From Arsukibacterium indicum (GTDB taxonomy: Bacteria > Pseudomonadota > Gammaproteobacteria > Enterobacterales > Alteromonadaceae), in assembly GCF_019100565.1 (NCBI RefSeq), contig NZ_JAHRID010000004.1, positions 186,001 through 250,000 of the forward strand: 64,000 nt of DNA, in the 5' to 3' direction. Made by a program: the position numbers and the translations under genes. The notes below the pieces were generated by a model that did no database searches, had not been told where the DNA came from, and saw only the letters and a list, made by a program, of their open reading frames with translations. Below, piece by piece: positions 35,226 through 44,937 of the stretch (within the stretch, counting starts at the first letter, position 1; each line of letters starts with the position of its first letter).

Positions 35226-36074
35226 TTAAAAAAGCCGTTGACGCGTAGTAACATAGCCGGCATAAAAAATAACGATAACCCCTGCCAGCCAGCTTAAGGT
35301 TACCGGCTCCTGCCAGAAGAAATAACCAAAAGCGCCGGCAAAAAGCACACTGCTGTAAGTCCACATCCCAATATCGCTGGCCGGGGCGACAGCAAAAGCC
35401 CGGGTCATGGCCAGCTGACCAATAGCGGCCAGAATGCCCATTGCAGCAAAGGCCAGCCATACTTCGCCAGCCAGCGGTTGCCAGTAAAATGGCACCGGTA
35501 TCGCGGAGAGTAAGGCGGTAAGCAGCGAAAAATAAAATACAATTCGAACCGCTGATTCGGTGCTGGCCATCGCTCTGATGGTGGTTTTGGTTATCGCAAC
35601 TAAAAATGCCGAAAACAATGCCAGTAACAACACCAGATTAAGGCTTGGATCAGGGCTGGGCAATGCCAGCATCACACCGATAAAACCCAGTGCAATACCA
35701 AAACGGGTCAGCCGGCTGGGGCGTTCATTCAGCCAGAAACGGGCCAGAATGGGTACAATAAACGGTGATAACATTATCACCATCATGGCCTGGGCGAGAG
35801 GCAACTGCGATAACACGTAAAAGAAGCAGTACATTGAGATCAGACCGGTTAAGGCCCGGCTTAAATGCAAATGCCAACGCTTAGTTTTTAACATGGCAAA
35901 GCCATGACGGTATAAAAAGGGCAGCATCAACAGTAAGGCAAACAGGTTGCGGAAGAACACAATTTGTACTTCGCTTGCCATGTCACTACTGTATTTCACC
36001 ACAGCGCCAATACCGGCAAAGCAGGCTTCCGCCAGCAATAGCAGTAATGCGCCTTTTAGCAGGTGAGGTTGCAT
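35226..36074 (-). CDS. DMT-superfamily permease with two EamA domains
   Basis: 282 residues from the ATG at 36072-36074, chosen because AGGAACC lies just upstream; an earlier reading from 36149 has a basic non-membrane head. About ten hydrophobic segments make two EamA repeats (LAEACFAGIGAVVKYSSDMA in the first). It is an inner-membrane metabolite exporter or importer; the substrate is not evident. It stands alone between miaB and the large c-di-GMP gene. Confidence 0.82.
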   Translation of the reverse strand: MQPHLLKGALLLLLAEACFAGIGAVVKYSSDMASEVQIVFFRNLFALLLMLPFLYRHGFAMLKTKRWHLHLSRALTGLISMYCFFYVLSQLPLAQAMMVIMLSPFIVPILARFWLNERPSRLTRFGIALGFIGVMLALPSPDPSLNLVLLLALFSAFLVAITKTTIRAMASTESAVRIVFYFSLLTALLSAIPVPFYWQPLAGEVWLAFAAMGILAAIGQLAMTRAFAVAPASDIGMWTYSSVLFAGAFGYFFWQEPVTLSWLAGVIVIFYAGYVTTRQRLF

Positions 36075-36179
36075 AGGGTTCCTGGCAGGGATAACGTTGG
36101 CTGCGCAGTATAACAGGCGCCGGCGATGCAAAACGACTTGTATTGCCAATTTTGTCGCAATGGCAGCACCGGCTGCCGC

Positions 36180-39100
36180 TTAGCAATTAATGTCTGTTGA
36201 TTTTACCTGCTGCCAGAAAAGCGGTATCTGTTCTGCAATCAGAGGTTTAGAGTAAAAATATCCCTGGATTAAGGTGCAATGGCGATCAGTGAAAAAGGCC
36301 AACTGCTCCGTGGTTTCAACACCTTCGGCAATACAGTATATGCCAAGGCTGCTGGCCATGCTTAACATAGCGTCAATAATGGTTTCATCGCTTTTATCGA
36401 TGCCGATATCACTGACAAAGCTGCGATCAATTTTAATGGCATCAATGGGTAACTGTTTTAAGTATTTCAGTGACGAGTAACCGGTGCCGAAATCATCCAG
36501 CGCCAGTTGAACGCCCAAGGCACTGAGGGCCAGCATAGTTTCAATTGCACTTTGCTGATCGTTCATCAGCGCACTTTCGGTTACCTCAAACCGCAAGCAA
36601 CTGGCGGGCAGATTATATTTGTTTAATAGCGATGCGGTATGGCTTGCCAGATTGGTTTGCTCAAGATGTTGGGTCGCTAAATTTACCGACAGATAAATAT
36701 CAATACCATTTTGGCGCCACTGGCTTAAATCAGCCAGCGCCCGCTCCAGTAATTGCTGGGTCATGCTGACGATCAGCCGTAATTCTTCAGCCAGTGGAAT
36801 AAATTCAACCGGGGATACAATACCGTCAGTACTTTGCCAGCGCATCAGGACTTCAGCCCCCACCATTTCCTGTTTAGCGCTATCAACAATTGGCTGATAG
36901 ACATTGAAGAATTCATTGTTTTGATGTGCTTTACGCAGCCGGGTTTCCCTGGCCAGTTGCATATGGGCTTTTTCATTCATTTCATTGGTGAAAAACTGGA
37001 AATTATTGCGCCCGGCTTCTTTAGCGTGATACATCGCGACGTCGGCATGCTTCAGCAGTTCCTGAGCGGTAAGTGCATCATCCGGGTACAGTGCAATACC
37101 AATACTGGGTGATACACCAACGGTGTGAGGGCCCAGTTGCATGGGTTCACTGACTACCGACAACATTTTACGGGCTACCATGCTGACATTCTCGCCACGC
37201 CGGTATCCTTCCAGTAACACCACGAATTCATCGCCGCCCAACCGGGCAACCGTATCACGTTCGCGCAACGATAAGCCCAGCCGGCGGGCTACCTCTTTTA
37301 ACAGCAAATCACCAATATCATGGCCCAGCGAGTCATTCACCTGCTTAAATTTATCCAGATCAATAAAACACAGCGCCAGTGATTTTTTCTCGCGCCGGGA
37401 TTGCTCCATCGCATGCAGAATACGGTCCATCAGTAGTGCCCGGTTTGGCAGGCCGGTTAATGAATCATAATTGGCCAGATAGCGCAGTTCTTCTTCCGCC
37501 ATTTTCTGGGCGGTAATGTCAGTAAATACCAGAACATAGAAAGCAACCTGCTGTTGCTCACCAATGGCGCTGATATTAATCAGGGTAGGGCGTTCTCTGC
37601 CGTCTGGTGTGATAACCTGCTCTTCGCCCTGCCAGTGCGCGCCGGCCTTTAATTCATGTAGTAACTTAGTGTAAAAGCGCCGCCGTACCAGACTGATCCC
37701 AAGATGGTGGGTGCGCGGATTATCCAGATATTGCTCCACACTGCCAAACGCTGTTGAAAATGACTGATTGGCAGCAATAACCCGCTGTTTGTTATCCAAA
37801 ATGACTACCCAGTCACGTGTTTGTTGGAAGGCTTCACCAAATAGTTTGGCCTTCTCCATATTGGCCCTGGTTTCAGTAATATTGCTATAAGTACCGGTAA
37901 CCAGCTCAACTTGCTGGTTTTGTCCCAGTTCCGTTGCCCGGCCCTGATCGCGGAACCACAGCCAATGGCCGCCTTTATGTTTTAAGCGGTAGGTAATATC
38001 AAAACTGCTGTCAGGCTGTTGTAAAAAGCGTTGCCATTGCTGCTGATAATTCTCTCTGTCTTCCGGATGGATCAGCGAAAGGTGCTGCTGCAAGGTGATA
38101 TTGTTCATCAGCTCGCCGTAGCCCAGCATCAACTGCATTCTGGAGCCATATAAGCTGTTTTTATCGGCCCGCCACTCGAAGGCACCGCTGTCTACTGAAG
38201 CCAATGCCTGCTTTAAGCGCTGTTCGCTGATCGCTACTTCCTGATGGGCTTCACTGATTATCTGCTGTTGTTCCCGGCGCAGCCGGTAAAAGTGGTACAG
38301 TAAAGCAAGGGCAATAACCGCATAAAATACCATGGCCCAGGTGGAACGCCAGGGTGCCGGGGCAATTTTCAGGGCTACTGAACTGACTTCACTTTCAAGG
38401 CCGGTATGAGGCGCAATGGCGACCACGTTAAAGCGGTAGTTGCCGCTACGAAGGGTCGGAAATACCACGCTATTTGCTTGTTGTTCCGGGTAATGCAAAG
38501 TGTTACGCCCTTCCAGCCAAAAGCGATAGCGCATTTTATGGTTGTCCCTAAAATGCATTGCACTGAACTGCAGCTGGATACCCACGTCTGCATGGTCCAG
38601 CTGAAAAACGTTGTTGTTCAGTAAACCACTGCGGGCTTGAAAGTTACCGCTAAGTACACTGATATCAGTAATATTTACCTCAGGACGCGGTTCCAGGCTG
38701 GCCAGTTTTGCCGGGTCTACCAGGGTAATTCCGCGCATACTACCAAAAGCCAGCCGGCCATCGGCTAATACGGCAGACGCAGTGCCATTATATTCATGCA
38801 CTCTTAAACCATCGGCTTTACTGAAGTGTTCTATCTGCAGGGTGTCCGGTTGCAACTTGCTCAGTCCGCTATGCGAGGAAAACCAGATATCGCCGGCATC
38901 ATCCTTTTGCAGGGCATAAATCTGCTGAGCTATTAATTTGTTGGCAGTGCTGAAATGGTGCTTTAGTTCCAGGGTATCTCTGTCAAAACCCAGCAAACCA
39001 ATACTATTGATGCCCAGCCATAAAATCCCGTAGTCGTCTGACACCATTTGATCAGCATAGCGCTGCAATTCGGGTTGATACGGACTTGCCAGATACAATT

Positions 39101-40772
39101 GTGTCAGTGTATTAAGCTGGCTATCATATAACCATAGCTGATCAGATGTGGTGACTAACAGCTGCTCGGGATTGCCGGGCATCTCACCGACAATGCCTCC
39201 GTAGTAATGCATAGGAAGCTGTTGAAATACTTCAAGTTCTTTTATTAATCCTGTGGCAGGAGTATAACGGTAAACTTTGGCATCATGACTAAAATAAAAC
39301 TGACTGTTTTCTGGTTGCCTGGTGGCGTAGTAATAATAGCTGGAGCTGCCAAGCAGGGAACGTTGTTGTTCATCTGCAACCGGCAGTGGTAGTTTTTTAC
39401 CCGTTTCAATATCGAACAAATTCAGGCCATCAGACGAGACAAACCATAATAGTCCGGCATCGTTAGGATCTAACATCACCTGAACAATAGTACCCGAATG
39501 CCAGGTGGCTTTCAGATCATCAGACACAAAATAAGACTGAGTTACACCGGTCGCAACATTTACTTTATTTAAACCATTACTGGTACCAATCCATAAATTG
39601 TCATTCGTATCCGCTGCCAGCTGATATATTTTATCGTTGCTAAGGCTTTTACCCAGGGTGGTTTGGCGACTGATATGTTCAAATGCCAGAGAACGGGGAT
39701 GCCAGTAAAAAACGCCATCATCCCGCGATGCTAACCAATAGCCGCCAAAGTTATCGGCCACTAATTCCACAATATTGTTGTCATACACGCCGAGATCACT
39801 GTCGCTGAAGCGCAGCAAAAATTGCAGGGTATTGTCATCGCTGGAGAACTTAAATAGACCCTGCTCAGTGGCAACCAGCGCGGTATCGCCCAGCCAGTGC
39901 ATCTGCCAGATATTATAATCGGCAATGTGGTGTCTGGCATGCAAAGGCTGGTTTGCCAGTTCGCTACCTGGTTTTGCAGCTTCCAGGTCGTTCAGACTTA
40001 CACTGTACAGACCTTCAACAGTGCCTATATATAAGCGGCCGGCAGCGATACTGAGGTGTTTTACCTGTTGCTGGTCGTCAGTGGCCGTTTTGTTGTCTAA
40101 ATAGGGTATATAATGGTGGCTGTCAGTGGCCAAGTCATACTGGATAAGACCATTAAAAGAGCCAATAAATAATTGATCGTTATATAAAAAAAGCGTTCTT
40201 AACCAGCCATTCTCAATATTGTCTTCAGTTAAGCTGTATAACAGGGTGCTGTTGGCGGTATTTTTATTTAGACGGTGTACTTTATCATCCACAATATACA
40301 GCAGGTGATCTTTATCCTGATCAATAACATCAATAAGATGCTGATATTGTGGTTGCTCATTGTCAGTTGGGATAGTGATAAATAAATCAAAAACACCGCG
40401 GTCTTTGTCGTACAGATATAAACCGATACTTTCTGCTGCGGCCCAGATCCGGCCCTGTCTATCTTCTATTATCTGGCTGAATGCAACATCGTTAGAATTG
40501 TGCTCAGCGGCATGCATATGGGTTACTTTGTTTGCATCAAAGCGATTGAGACCACCTTCAGTAGCTACCCATAAAAAACCATTGCTGTCGATCATCAAAT
40601 CACGGACGGTACCCTGCGACAAGCCCTGATCCGGTGTTAGCGGTTGCAACAGTGGTTTTTGCGCCACAGTTGAAGCAGATACGATCAACAACAGGCCTAA
40701 CAGCATGGTTCTGCACAAGAACCTGCTTTGCTCAGCCAAAAGATCAACTCTGAATATCACGTAATTTCCCAC
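36180..40772 (-). CDS. Large sensor: propeller repeats, Y_Y_Y, PAS, GGDEF and EAL domains
   Basis: 1530 residues. A signal peptide is followed by periplasmic two-component-propeller repeats (about 40-700; units like DSNGFLWVATEGGLNRFD), a Y_Y_Y domain (about 725-800) and one transmembrane segment (812-831). Two PAS domains follow (about 850-1080), then GGDEF (RLGGDEFVVLLEG near 1179) and EAL (EVLMRW near 1306, DDFGTGYSSLKYL near 1426, AEGVET, QGYFYSKPL). Both catalytic sites look intact. It should sense an outside ligand, perhaps a glycan, and set c-di-GMP. Confidence 0.92.
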   Translation of the reverse strand: MGNYVIFRVDLLAEQSRFLCRTMLLGLLLIVSASTVAQKPLLQPLTPDQGLSQGTVRDLMIDSNGFLWVATEGGLNRFDANKVTHMHAAEHNSNDVAFSQIIEDRQGRIWAAAESIGLYLYDKDRGVFDLFITIPTDNEQPQYQHLIDVIDQDKDHLLYIVDDKVHRLNKNTANSTLLYSLTEDNIENGWLRTLFLYNDQLFIGSFNGLIQYDLATDSHHYIPYLDNKTATDDQQQVKHLSIAAGRLYIGTVEGLYSVSLNDLEAAKPGSELANQPLHARHHIADYNIWQMHWLGDTALVATEQGLFKFSSDDNTLQFLLRFSDSDLGVYDNNIVELVADNFGGYWLASRDDGVFYWHPRSLAFEHISRQTTLGKSLSNDKIYQLAADTNDNLWIGTSNGLNKVNVATGVTQSYFVSDDLKATWHSGTIVQVMLDPNDAGLLWFVSSDGLNLFDIETGKKLPLPVADEQQRSLLGSSSYYYYATRQPENSQFYFSHDAKVYRYTPATGLIKELEVFQQLPMHYYGGIVGEMPGNPEQLLVTTSDQLWLYDSQLNTLTQLYLASPYQPELQRYADQMVSDDYGILWLGINSIGLLGFDRDTLELKHHFSTANKLIAQQIYALQKDDAGDIWFSSHSGLSKLQPDTLQIEHFSKADGLRVHEYNGTASAVLADGRLAFGSMRGITLVDPAKLASLEPRPEVNITDISVLSGNFQARSGLLNNNVFQLDHADVGIQLQFSAMHFRDNHKMRYRFWLEGRNTLHYPEQQANSVVFPTLRSGNYRFNVVAIAPHTGLESEVSSVALKIAPAPWRSTWAMVFYAVIALALLYHFYRLRREQQQIISEAHQEVAISEQRLKQALASVDSGAFEWRADKNSLYGSRMQLMLGYGELMNNITLQQHLSLIHPEDRENYQQQWQRFLQQPDSSFDITYRLKHKGGHWLWFRDQGRATELGQNQQVELVTGTYSNITETRANMEKAKLFGEAFQQTRDWVVILDNKQRVIAANQSFSTAFGSVEQYLDNPRTHHLGISLVRRRFYTKLLHELKAGAHWQGEEQVITPDGRERPTLINISAIGEQQQVAFYVLVFTDITAQKMAEEELRYLANYDSLTGLPNRALLMDRILHAMEQSRREKKSLALCFIDLDKFKQVNDSLGHDIGDLLLKEVARRLGLSLRERDTVARLGGDEFVVLLEGYRRGENVSMVARKMLSVVSEPMQLGPHTVGVSPSIGIALYPDDALTAQELLKHADVAMYHAKEAGRNNFQFFTNEMNEKAHMQLARETRLRKAHQNNEFFNVYQPIVDSAKQEMVGAEVLMRWQSTDGIVSPVEFIPLAEELRLIVSMTQQLLERALADLSQWRQNGIDIYLSVNLATQHLEQTNLASHTASLLNKYNLPASCLRFEVTESALMNDQQSAIETMLALSALGVQLALDDFGTGYSSLKYLKQLPIDAIKIDRSFVSDIGIDKSDETIIDAMLSMASSLGIYCIAEGVETTEQLAFFTDRHCTLIQGYFYSKPLIAEQIPLFWQQVKSTDINC

Positions 40773-40891
40773 TCCGGCAGCTTTATATCGTTATTAGTGC
40801 TACAGCCATCTTGCTGCGACAGACCATATACTGACTATACCAGTATTGTCTAGTGTTCAGTGCCCAGTGCCGCGTATATAACTTAAACAGC

Positions 40892-41854
40892 TCAGGCCAA
40901 TAAAATAATGCTGGCAACATAGCAGGCTAACACACTGCAAAATAACATAATTAGTGCCGTGTGCTGGGCGTTTACCAGTAATATTGACCGTAGAATATCA
41001 TTGGCGCCGGGTTCAGTGCCGCTACCCAATCGCTGGCGAGCTGTTTTAGAGCCAGCATAAAAAGCCGGACCACCAAGTTTGCACTTAAGAGCACTGGCAC
41101 CTGTGGCAAGCAGCAGACGGCTGGGCATATTCAGAAAAAGTGACCCGGCGTTGCGATAATTGCGCCAGGCGGCGATAAGCCCCGTTTGCACCGCCAGTAA
41201 TATTGCCGAAATAATCAGCCCCGGGGCAACCGCTACCTGATACCAGCGTGCGGCAGTGCGGCCAAAGTGACGGTAGTAAGGCAGTTTACTGTTCCATTGG
41301 CGGGCGGCAACTTGCAGCAGAGTATAAGCCAGAGTCATTAAACCACCGCCGATTAAGAACCAGAAGATCACTGCTATCAGGTTAGCGGCGTTATGTTGCA
41401 ATACACTTTCAATACAGGCTTTGCTTAAACCCATTGCCGACAAATTTTGCCGGTCACGCAGTAACAGCGGTTTAGCCCTGTCTCTGGCCAGGGTTAATTG
41501 TTGCCGGTTAATACTTTCGGCAACCGCGGCTGCGTTTTTCAGAGTAGCTCTGTTACCGAGGCAAAAATATAAAATCAGTGCATCGAGCACCAGTGGCAAC
41601 TCTGACACCAGATAAAAACCATAAGTCAGCGCTATACCTAGTGCAAGTATTAACAGCAATGCCAGGGAGCCGGATAACTGCTGTTGAAAGGCACTGCGGT
41701 TAATATCAGGGTGCACTTTCTTCGCCAGTCGCTGCAGTATGACTGCCAGGCCGGTGAAAGGCACCCTGGTCCCGGGTAGCGTGAACCACCTGCTGGCCAG
41801 CAATGCCAGCAAGGCGATTACCAGCAAGGGGGGGAGGGCGTTAAGCCATTGCAT
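40892..41854 (-). CDS. CbiB/CobD-like membrane protein, divergent
   Basis: 320 residues with several hydrophobic segments. The pattern LILYFCLGNRATLKNA, then RDRQNLSAMGLSKACIES, then YRHFGRTAARW and GASALKCKLGGPAFYAG matches the CbiB/CobD family (adenosylcobinamide-phosphate synthase). But key pieces of the canonical enzymes are altered (ENTVDG is QHNAAN; the SPNAGWPEA region is replaced). No cobalamin genes are near. It may be an AmpE-like or other membrane relative rather than a cobalamin enzyme. Confidence 0.65.
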   Translation of the reverse strand: MQWLNALPPLLVIALLALLASRWFTLPGTRVPFTGLAVILQRLAKKVHPDINRSAFQQQLSGSLALLLILALGIALTYGFYLVSELPLVLDALILYFCLGNRATLKNAAAVAESINRQQLTLARDRAKPLLLRDRQNLSAMGLSKACIESVLQHNAANLIAVIFWFLIGGGLMTLAYTLLQVAARQWNSKLPYYRHFGRTAARWYQVAVAPGLIISAILLAVQTGLIAAWRNYRNAGSLFLNMPSRLLLATGASALKCKLGGPAFYAGSKTARQRLGSGTEPGANDILRSILLVNAQHTALIMLFCSVLACYVASIILLA

Positions 41855-41888
41855 TATGTCGACATCACAACGTTAAGTCAGTGAATAA

Positions 41889-42599
41889 TTATAAGTTAAC
41901 AGTGCTAAGCTGGCCTAGCAAGGCCACCACCATCGCCGAACTGTTTTTTGAAGCGACTTCAAGATAGGCGTCAAATGACACCGGTGACTCTTTACCGGCA
42001 ATATCACTTAAACTTCGGATCACCACAAAGGGTGTGCTGAGCATATGACACACCTGGGCAATGGCAGCGCCTTCCATTTCAACCGCCAGCATAGTGGGAA
42101 AACGGGCCCGGGTTTGTGCAATGCGCTCTGGGTCACACATAAAACTGTCACCGGTGGTAATCAGGCCGCCTTTGGTTTTACAAAAACCGAGGCTGGCTAT
42201 AGTTTTTTCAGCGGCACTGACCAGAGCCGGATGGGCAGTAAAAGCTGCAGGCATCTGCGGCACCTGGCCATATTCGTAGCCGAAAGCAGTAACGTCAACG
42301 TCATGATGGCGAACTTCAGTACCAATGGCGATATCGCCCACGTTCAGTTCAGGATCAAAGCCTCCGGCGGAACCGGTATTAATAATGCAATCGGGTTTAA
42401 AGTGATCAATCAGTAAGGTCGTGGCAACTGCGGCGGCAACTTTGCCAATACCTGACTGGACAATAACAACTTCGTTGCCGGCCAGTTGACCACGAACAAA
42501 CTGATAATTGCCAATTTGTTCGGTGCTGCTTGCACTGAGCTGCTGTTTGAGCAACGCAACTTCAGGTTCCATTGCGCCGATAATACCAAATAGTTTCAT
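41889..42599 (-). CDS. mtnN: 5'-methylthioadenosine/S-adenosylhomocysteine nucleosidase
   Basis: 236 residues. It has [14 protein letters not shown] at the start, [21 protein letters not shown] and RSLSDIAG with the catalytic Asp. It cleaves MTA and SAH to adenine and the thio-ribose product, in methionine salvage and autoinducer-2 supply. It sits 34 bases before the CbiB-like gene and both point the same way. Confidence 0.95.
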   Translation of the reverse strand: MKLFGIIGAMEPEVALLKQQLSASSTEQIGNYQFVRGQLAGNEVVIVQSGIGKVAAAVATTLLIDHFKPDCIINTGSAGGFDPELNVGDIAIGTEVRHHDVDVTAFGYEYGQVPQMPAAFTAHPALVSAAEKTIASLGFCKTKGGLITTGDSFMCDPERIAQTRARFPTMLAVEMEGAAIAQVCHMLSTPFVVIRSLSDIAGKESPVSFDAYLEVASKNSSAMVVALLGQLSTVNL

Positions 42600-42703
42600 A
42601 ACAGGGCCTCTGTACTAAAAATGCTAGTATAAAGGCCCTGCGCCGGAAAATCCTCTGTAAATAAAGTTCAGAGCGGCAAAGATTATGCTGAGACTGACAA
42701 AGA

Positions 42704-43600
42704 TTACGCTGAGGTAGGCAGCTTAATTTCTGTCGCCGGTCCGCCAGCAGTAAGCTTGCCTTGCTGGTAGTCGCGAATTGCCTGTTCAATTTCAGCACTG
42801 CTGTTCATAACAAAAGGGCCGTACTGAACGACAGGTTCGGCGATTGGTTTTCCTGCCAGCAAAATTAAACTGACATCTGTGCTGGCAACCAGAACCACAT
42901 TGTCACCCTGATTCAGTAAGCCGGCATGATGCTCTTTTAATTGCTGCAGGCTGGCGGCATGTTTCACGGCAACACTGCCAGCAAACGGATAAAGCAGCGC
43001 ATGATGGGCTGCTGGCAACGGTACTGTCAGCTCAGTGCCGGCTTTCATCCGGATATCGTAGAATACGGGTTCAGTGCTTAAGCCATTAATTGGTCCGGTA
43101 ACCATTGAGTTGGCATATTCAAAAGTACCGGCGATCACTTTAACACAGACCCCAGGCGCGACGTCCCGCTGTGGTATCTGCTCTGGGCTGATATCAACAT
43201 AGGCGGCCGCTTTCATTTTCTCTGCTGCCGGTAAGTTAAGCCATAACTGAAATCCACGCATCAGCCCCTGTTCCTGCTGGGGCATTTCTGAGTGAATAAT
43301 GCCGCGCCCAGCAGTCATCCACTGCACGCCACCACTTTTTAAATGGCCTTTATTGCCCAGGTGGTCTTCATGCAGCATATGGCCATCCAGCATATAGGTA
43401 ACGGTTTCAAAGCCGCGATGCGGATGCGGTGGAAAGCCTTTAATATAATCATCTGCCTGTTCAGAGCCAAAGCAGTCGAGCATTAAAAATGGGTCAAACC
43501 GTAATTGGGCATTCAGCCCCAGACTGCGTTTAATTTTTACACCGGCACCATCTGATACCGACATAGCGAGAATGATCTGCTGTAAACTGCGATTGCTCAT
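42704..43600 (-). CDS. Pirin-family protein
   Basis: 298 residues from the ATG at 43598-43600 (AGGAG upstream; an earlier start at 43630 lacks one). The pirin N-terminal cupin shows FPPHPHRGFETVTYMLDG and HSEMPQQ, giving the His/Glu metal-binding set. The C-terminal half is the second cupin. Bacterial pirins have been tied to quercetinase activity or stress signalling; the role here is open. Confidence 0.88.
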   Translation of the reverse strand: MSNRSLQQIILAMSVSDGAGVKIKRSLGLNAQLRFDPFLMLDCFGSEQADDYIKGFPPHPHRGFETVTYMLDGHMLHEDHLGNKGHLKSGGVQWMTAGRGIIHSEMPQQEQGLMRGFQLWLNLPAAEKMKAAAYVDISPEQIPQRDVAPGVCVKVIAGTFEYANSMVTGPINGLSTEPVFYDIRMKAGTELTVPLPAAHHALLYPFAGSVAVKHAASLQQLKEHHAGLLNQGDNVVLVASTDVSLILLAGKPIAEPVVQYGPFVMNSSAEIEQAIRDYQQGKLTAGGPATEIKLPTSA

Positions 43601-43824
43601 GGTTTGCTCCTGCCAGACACCGAATTGCATGGCTTTTCGATACTGCTGCCATTAGAGCGCAACTAATCAGAATATAAAATGCCATTTTTGGCGACTATTC
43701 GTTCGAAAAAGCTGAATGATTACGAAAAACTGGTGGAAGTTCAGCAACTGTTAAGTCTGAAAAGGTAGGCTACTGCCCAATGCAACACTAACAGTTTGAC
43801 CTGAAAACGTAATGGAGTATTAAC

Positions 43825-44361
43825 ATGAAAAAAGTTTTAGTAGCAGCTGCTCTGGTGACAATGGCGTTAAGCGCAAATTGTAAGGCGAACCCGGTATGGG
43901 ATTATGTCGGTGCCGGCTATACTGATGCCGCGGGCGATGGCCCTTATATTGAAGGTTCTTTCCGTCTGAATCGCAACTGGGTAGCGGACGCCAGCTATGC
44001 CCGTTTATCAAATGGTCCGTTCGATGCGAACCAGCTGAAAGCCGGTTTAAATTACATTATGGGTACCACTCTGGATTTTTCACCTAAAACTCAGACTTAT
44101 CTGTTAGGTGGTATTGAAAACTGGTCAGGCGATGCTGATGAAACAGGCGCTTATGCCGGTGTGGGTGTTCGTCATCCGTTAACCCCACAGGTTGAGTTAT
44201 ACAGCGAAGCAACTTATCACACTGTGTATGACGATCATGGTAGCCTGGCTGGCGGTATTGCTTATTTCTTAAGCCCGGACTGGGCCATTCGTGGTAATTT
44301 GGCGCTGAACAGCGGCGATACTAAAAACGAGTTTCGTTTTGGTGTCTCTTACCAGTTCTAA
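43825..44361 (+). CDS. YfaZ-like outer-membrane beta-barrel protein
   Basis: 178 residues. A signal peptide ends near NCKAN (about 22). The rest is an alternating beta pattern ending with aromatic Phe (RFGVSYQF), a typical barrel end recognised by the Bam complex. Blocks such as AGYTDAAGDGPYIEGSFRL and GGIENWSGDADETGAYAGVG suit the YfaZ family. No known substrate. A TGGAGT ribosome site and a strong terminator flank it, so it is monocistronic. Confidence 0.8.
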   Translation: MKKVLVAAALVTMALSANCKANPVWDYVGAGYTDAAGDGPYIEGSFRLNRNWVADASYARLSNGPFDANQLKAGLNYIMGTTLDFSPKTQTYLLGGIENWSGDADETGAYAGVGVRHPLTPQVELYSEATYHTVYDDHGSLAGGIAYFLSPDWAIRGNLALNSGDTKNEFRFGVSYQF

Positions 44362-44424
44362 CAACAGGCTGACAAGGCGTTGCTGAGATAGCCGCGGCGT
44401 CTTAACACTTTTGCTTGCAGGTTT

Positions 44425-44447
44425 GCCGGGCTTCGCCCGGCTTTTTT
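44425..44447 (+). terminator. Rho-independent terminator after the YfaZ-like gene
   Basis: GCCGGG (44425-44430), loop CTTCG, CCCGGC (44436-44441), then TTTTTT. Confidence 0.93.
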
Positions 44448-44459
44448 ATCGGCGCCTAT

Positions 44460-44936
44460 TCACTTTTCTGCGCAATCTTGTCGCTTAACTTTTCGTTCAT
44501 GTGCTAACAGCCAGGCTTTATTATCCAGACCACCGGCATAGCCGGTAAGGGTGCCATTGCTACCAATTACCCGGTGGCAGGGCACCACTATGGCTATCGG
44601 GTTTTTACCATTGGCGGCGCCGACGGCCCGCACGGCTTTTGGGTTAGCTATTTCTCTGGCAATATCGGCATAGCTGCAGGTTTGGCCAAACGGTAGCCGG
44701 CAAAGCGCCTGCCACACTTGTTGCTGAAATACCGTGCCGGTGGCAGTCAGAGGCAGACTGAATTGGGTTAAAGTGCCGGCAAAATACTGCTGTAGCTGAC
44801 TGGCGGCCTGTGCTGTCAGTGTGGACGGCAGATCTGGCGCTGGCGTTACTATCCCAAGATTAATTTTGCAGATGCCATGATCATCAGCGCAAATCTGCAC
44901 CGGACCTAACGGGCTGTCGATCGTTTGCTGAAACAT
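44460..44936 (-). CDS. ogt: Methylated-DNA--protein-cysteine methyltransferase
   Basis: 158 residues from the ATG at 44934-44936 (GGAG upstream); an upstream in-frame start at 45002 lies inside the neighbouring gene. The acceptor motif is VPCHRVIG with Cys120. It removes O6-methylguanine by accepting the alkyl group. Its start follows the stop of the Ada/AlkA gene by one base, so the two form an alkylation-repair operon. Confidence 0.93.
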   Translation of the reverse strand: MFQQTIDSPLGPVQICADDHGICKINLGIVTPAPDLPSTLTAQAASQLQQYFAGTLTQFSLPLTATGTVFQQQVWQALCRLPFGQTCSYADIAREIANPKAVRAVGAANGKNPIAIVVPCHRVIGSNGTLTGYAGGLDNKAWLLAHERKVKRQDCAEK

Positions 44937-44937
44937 A

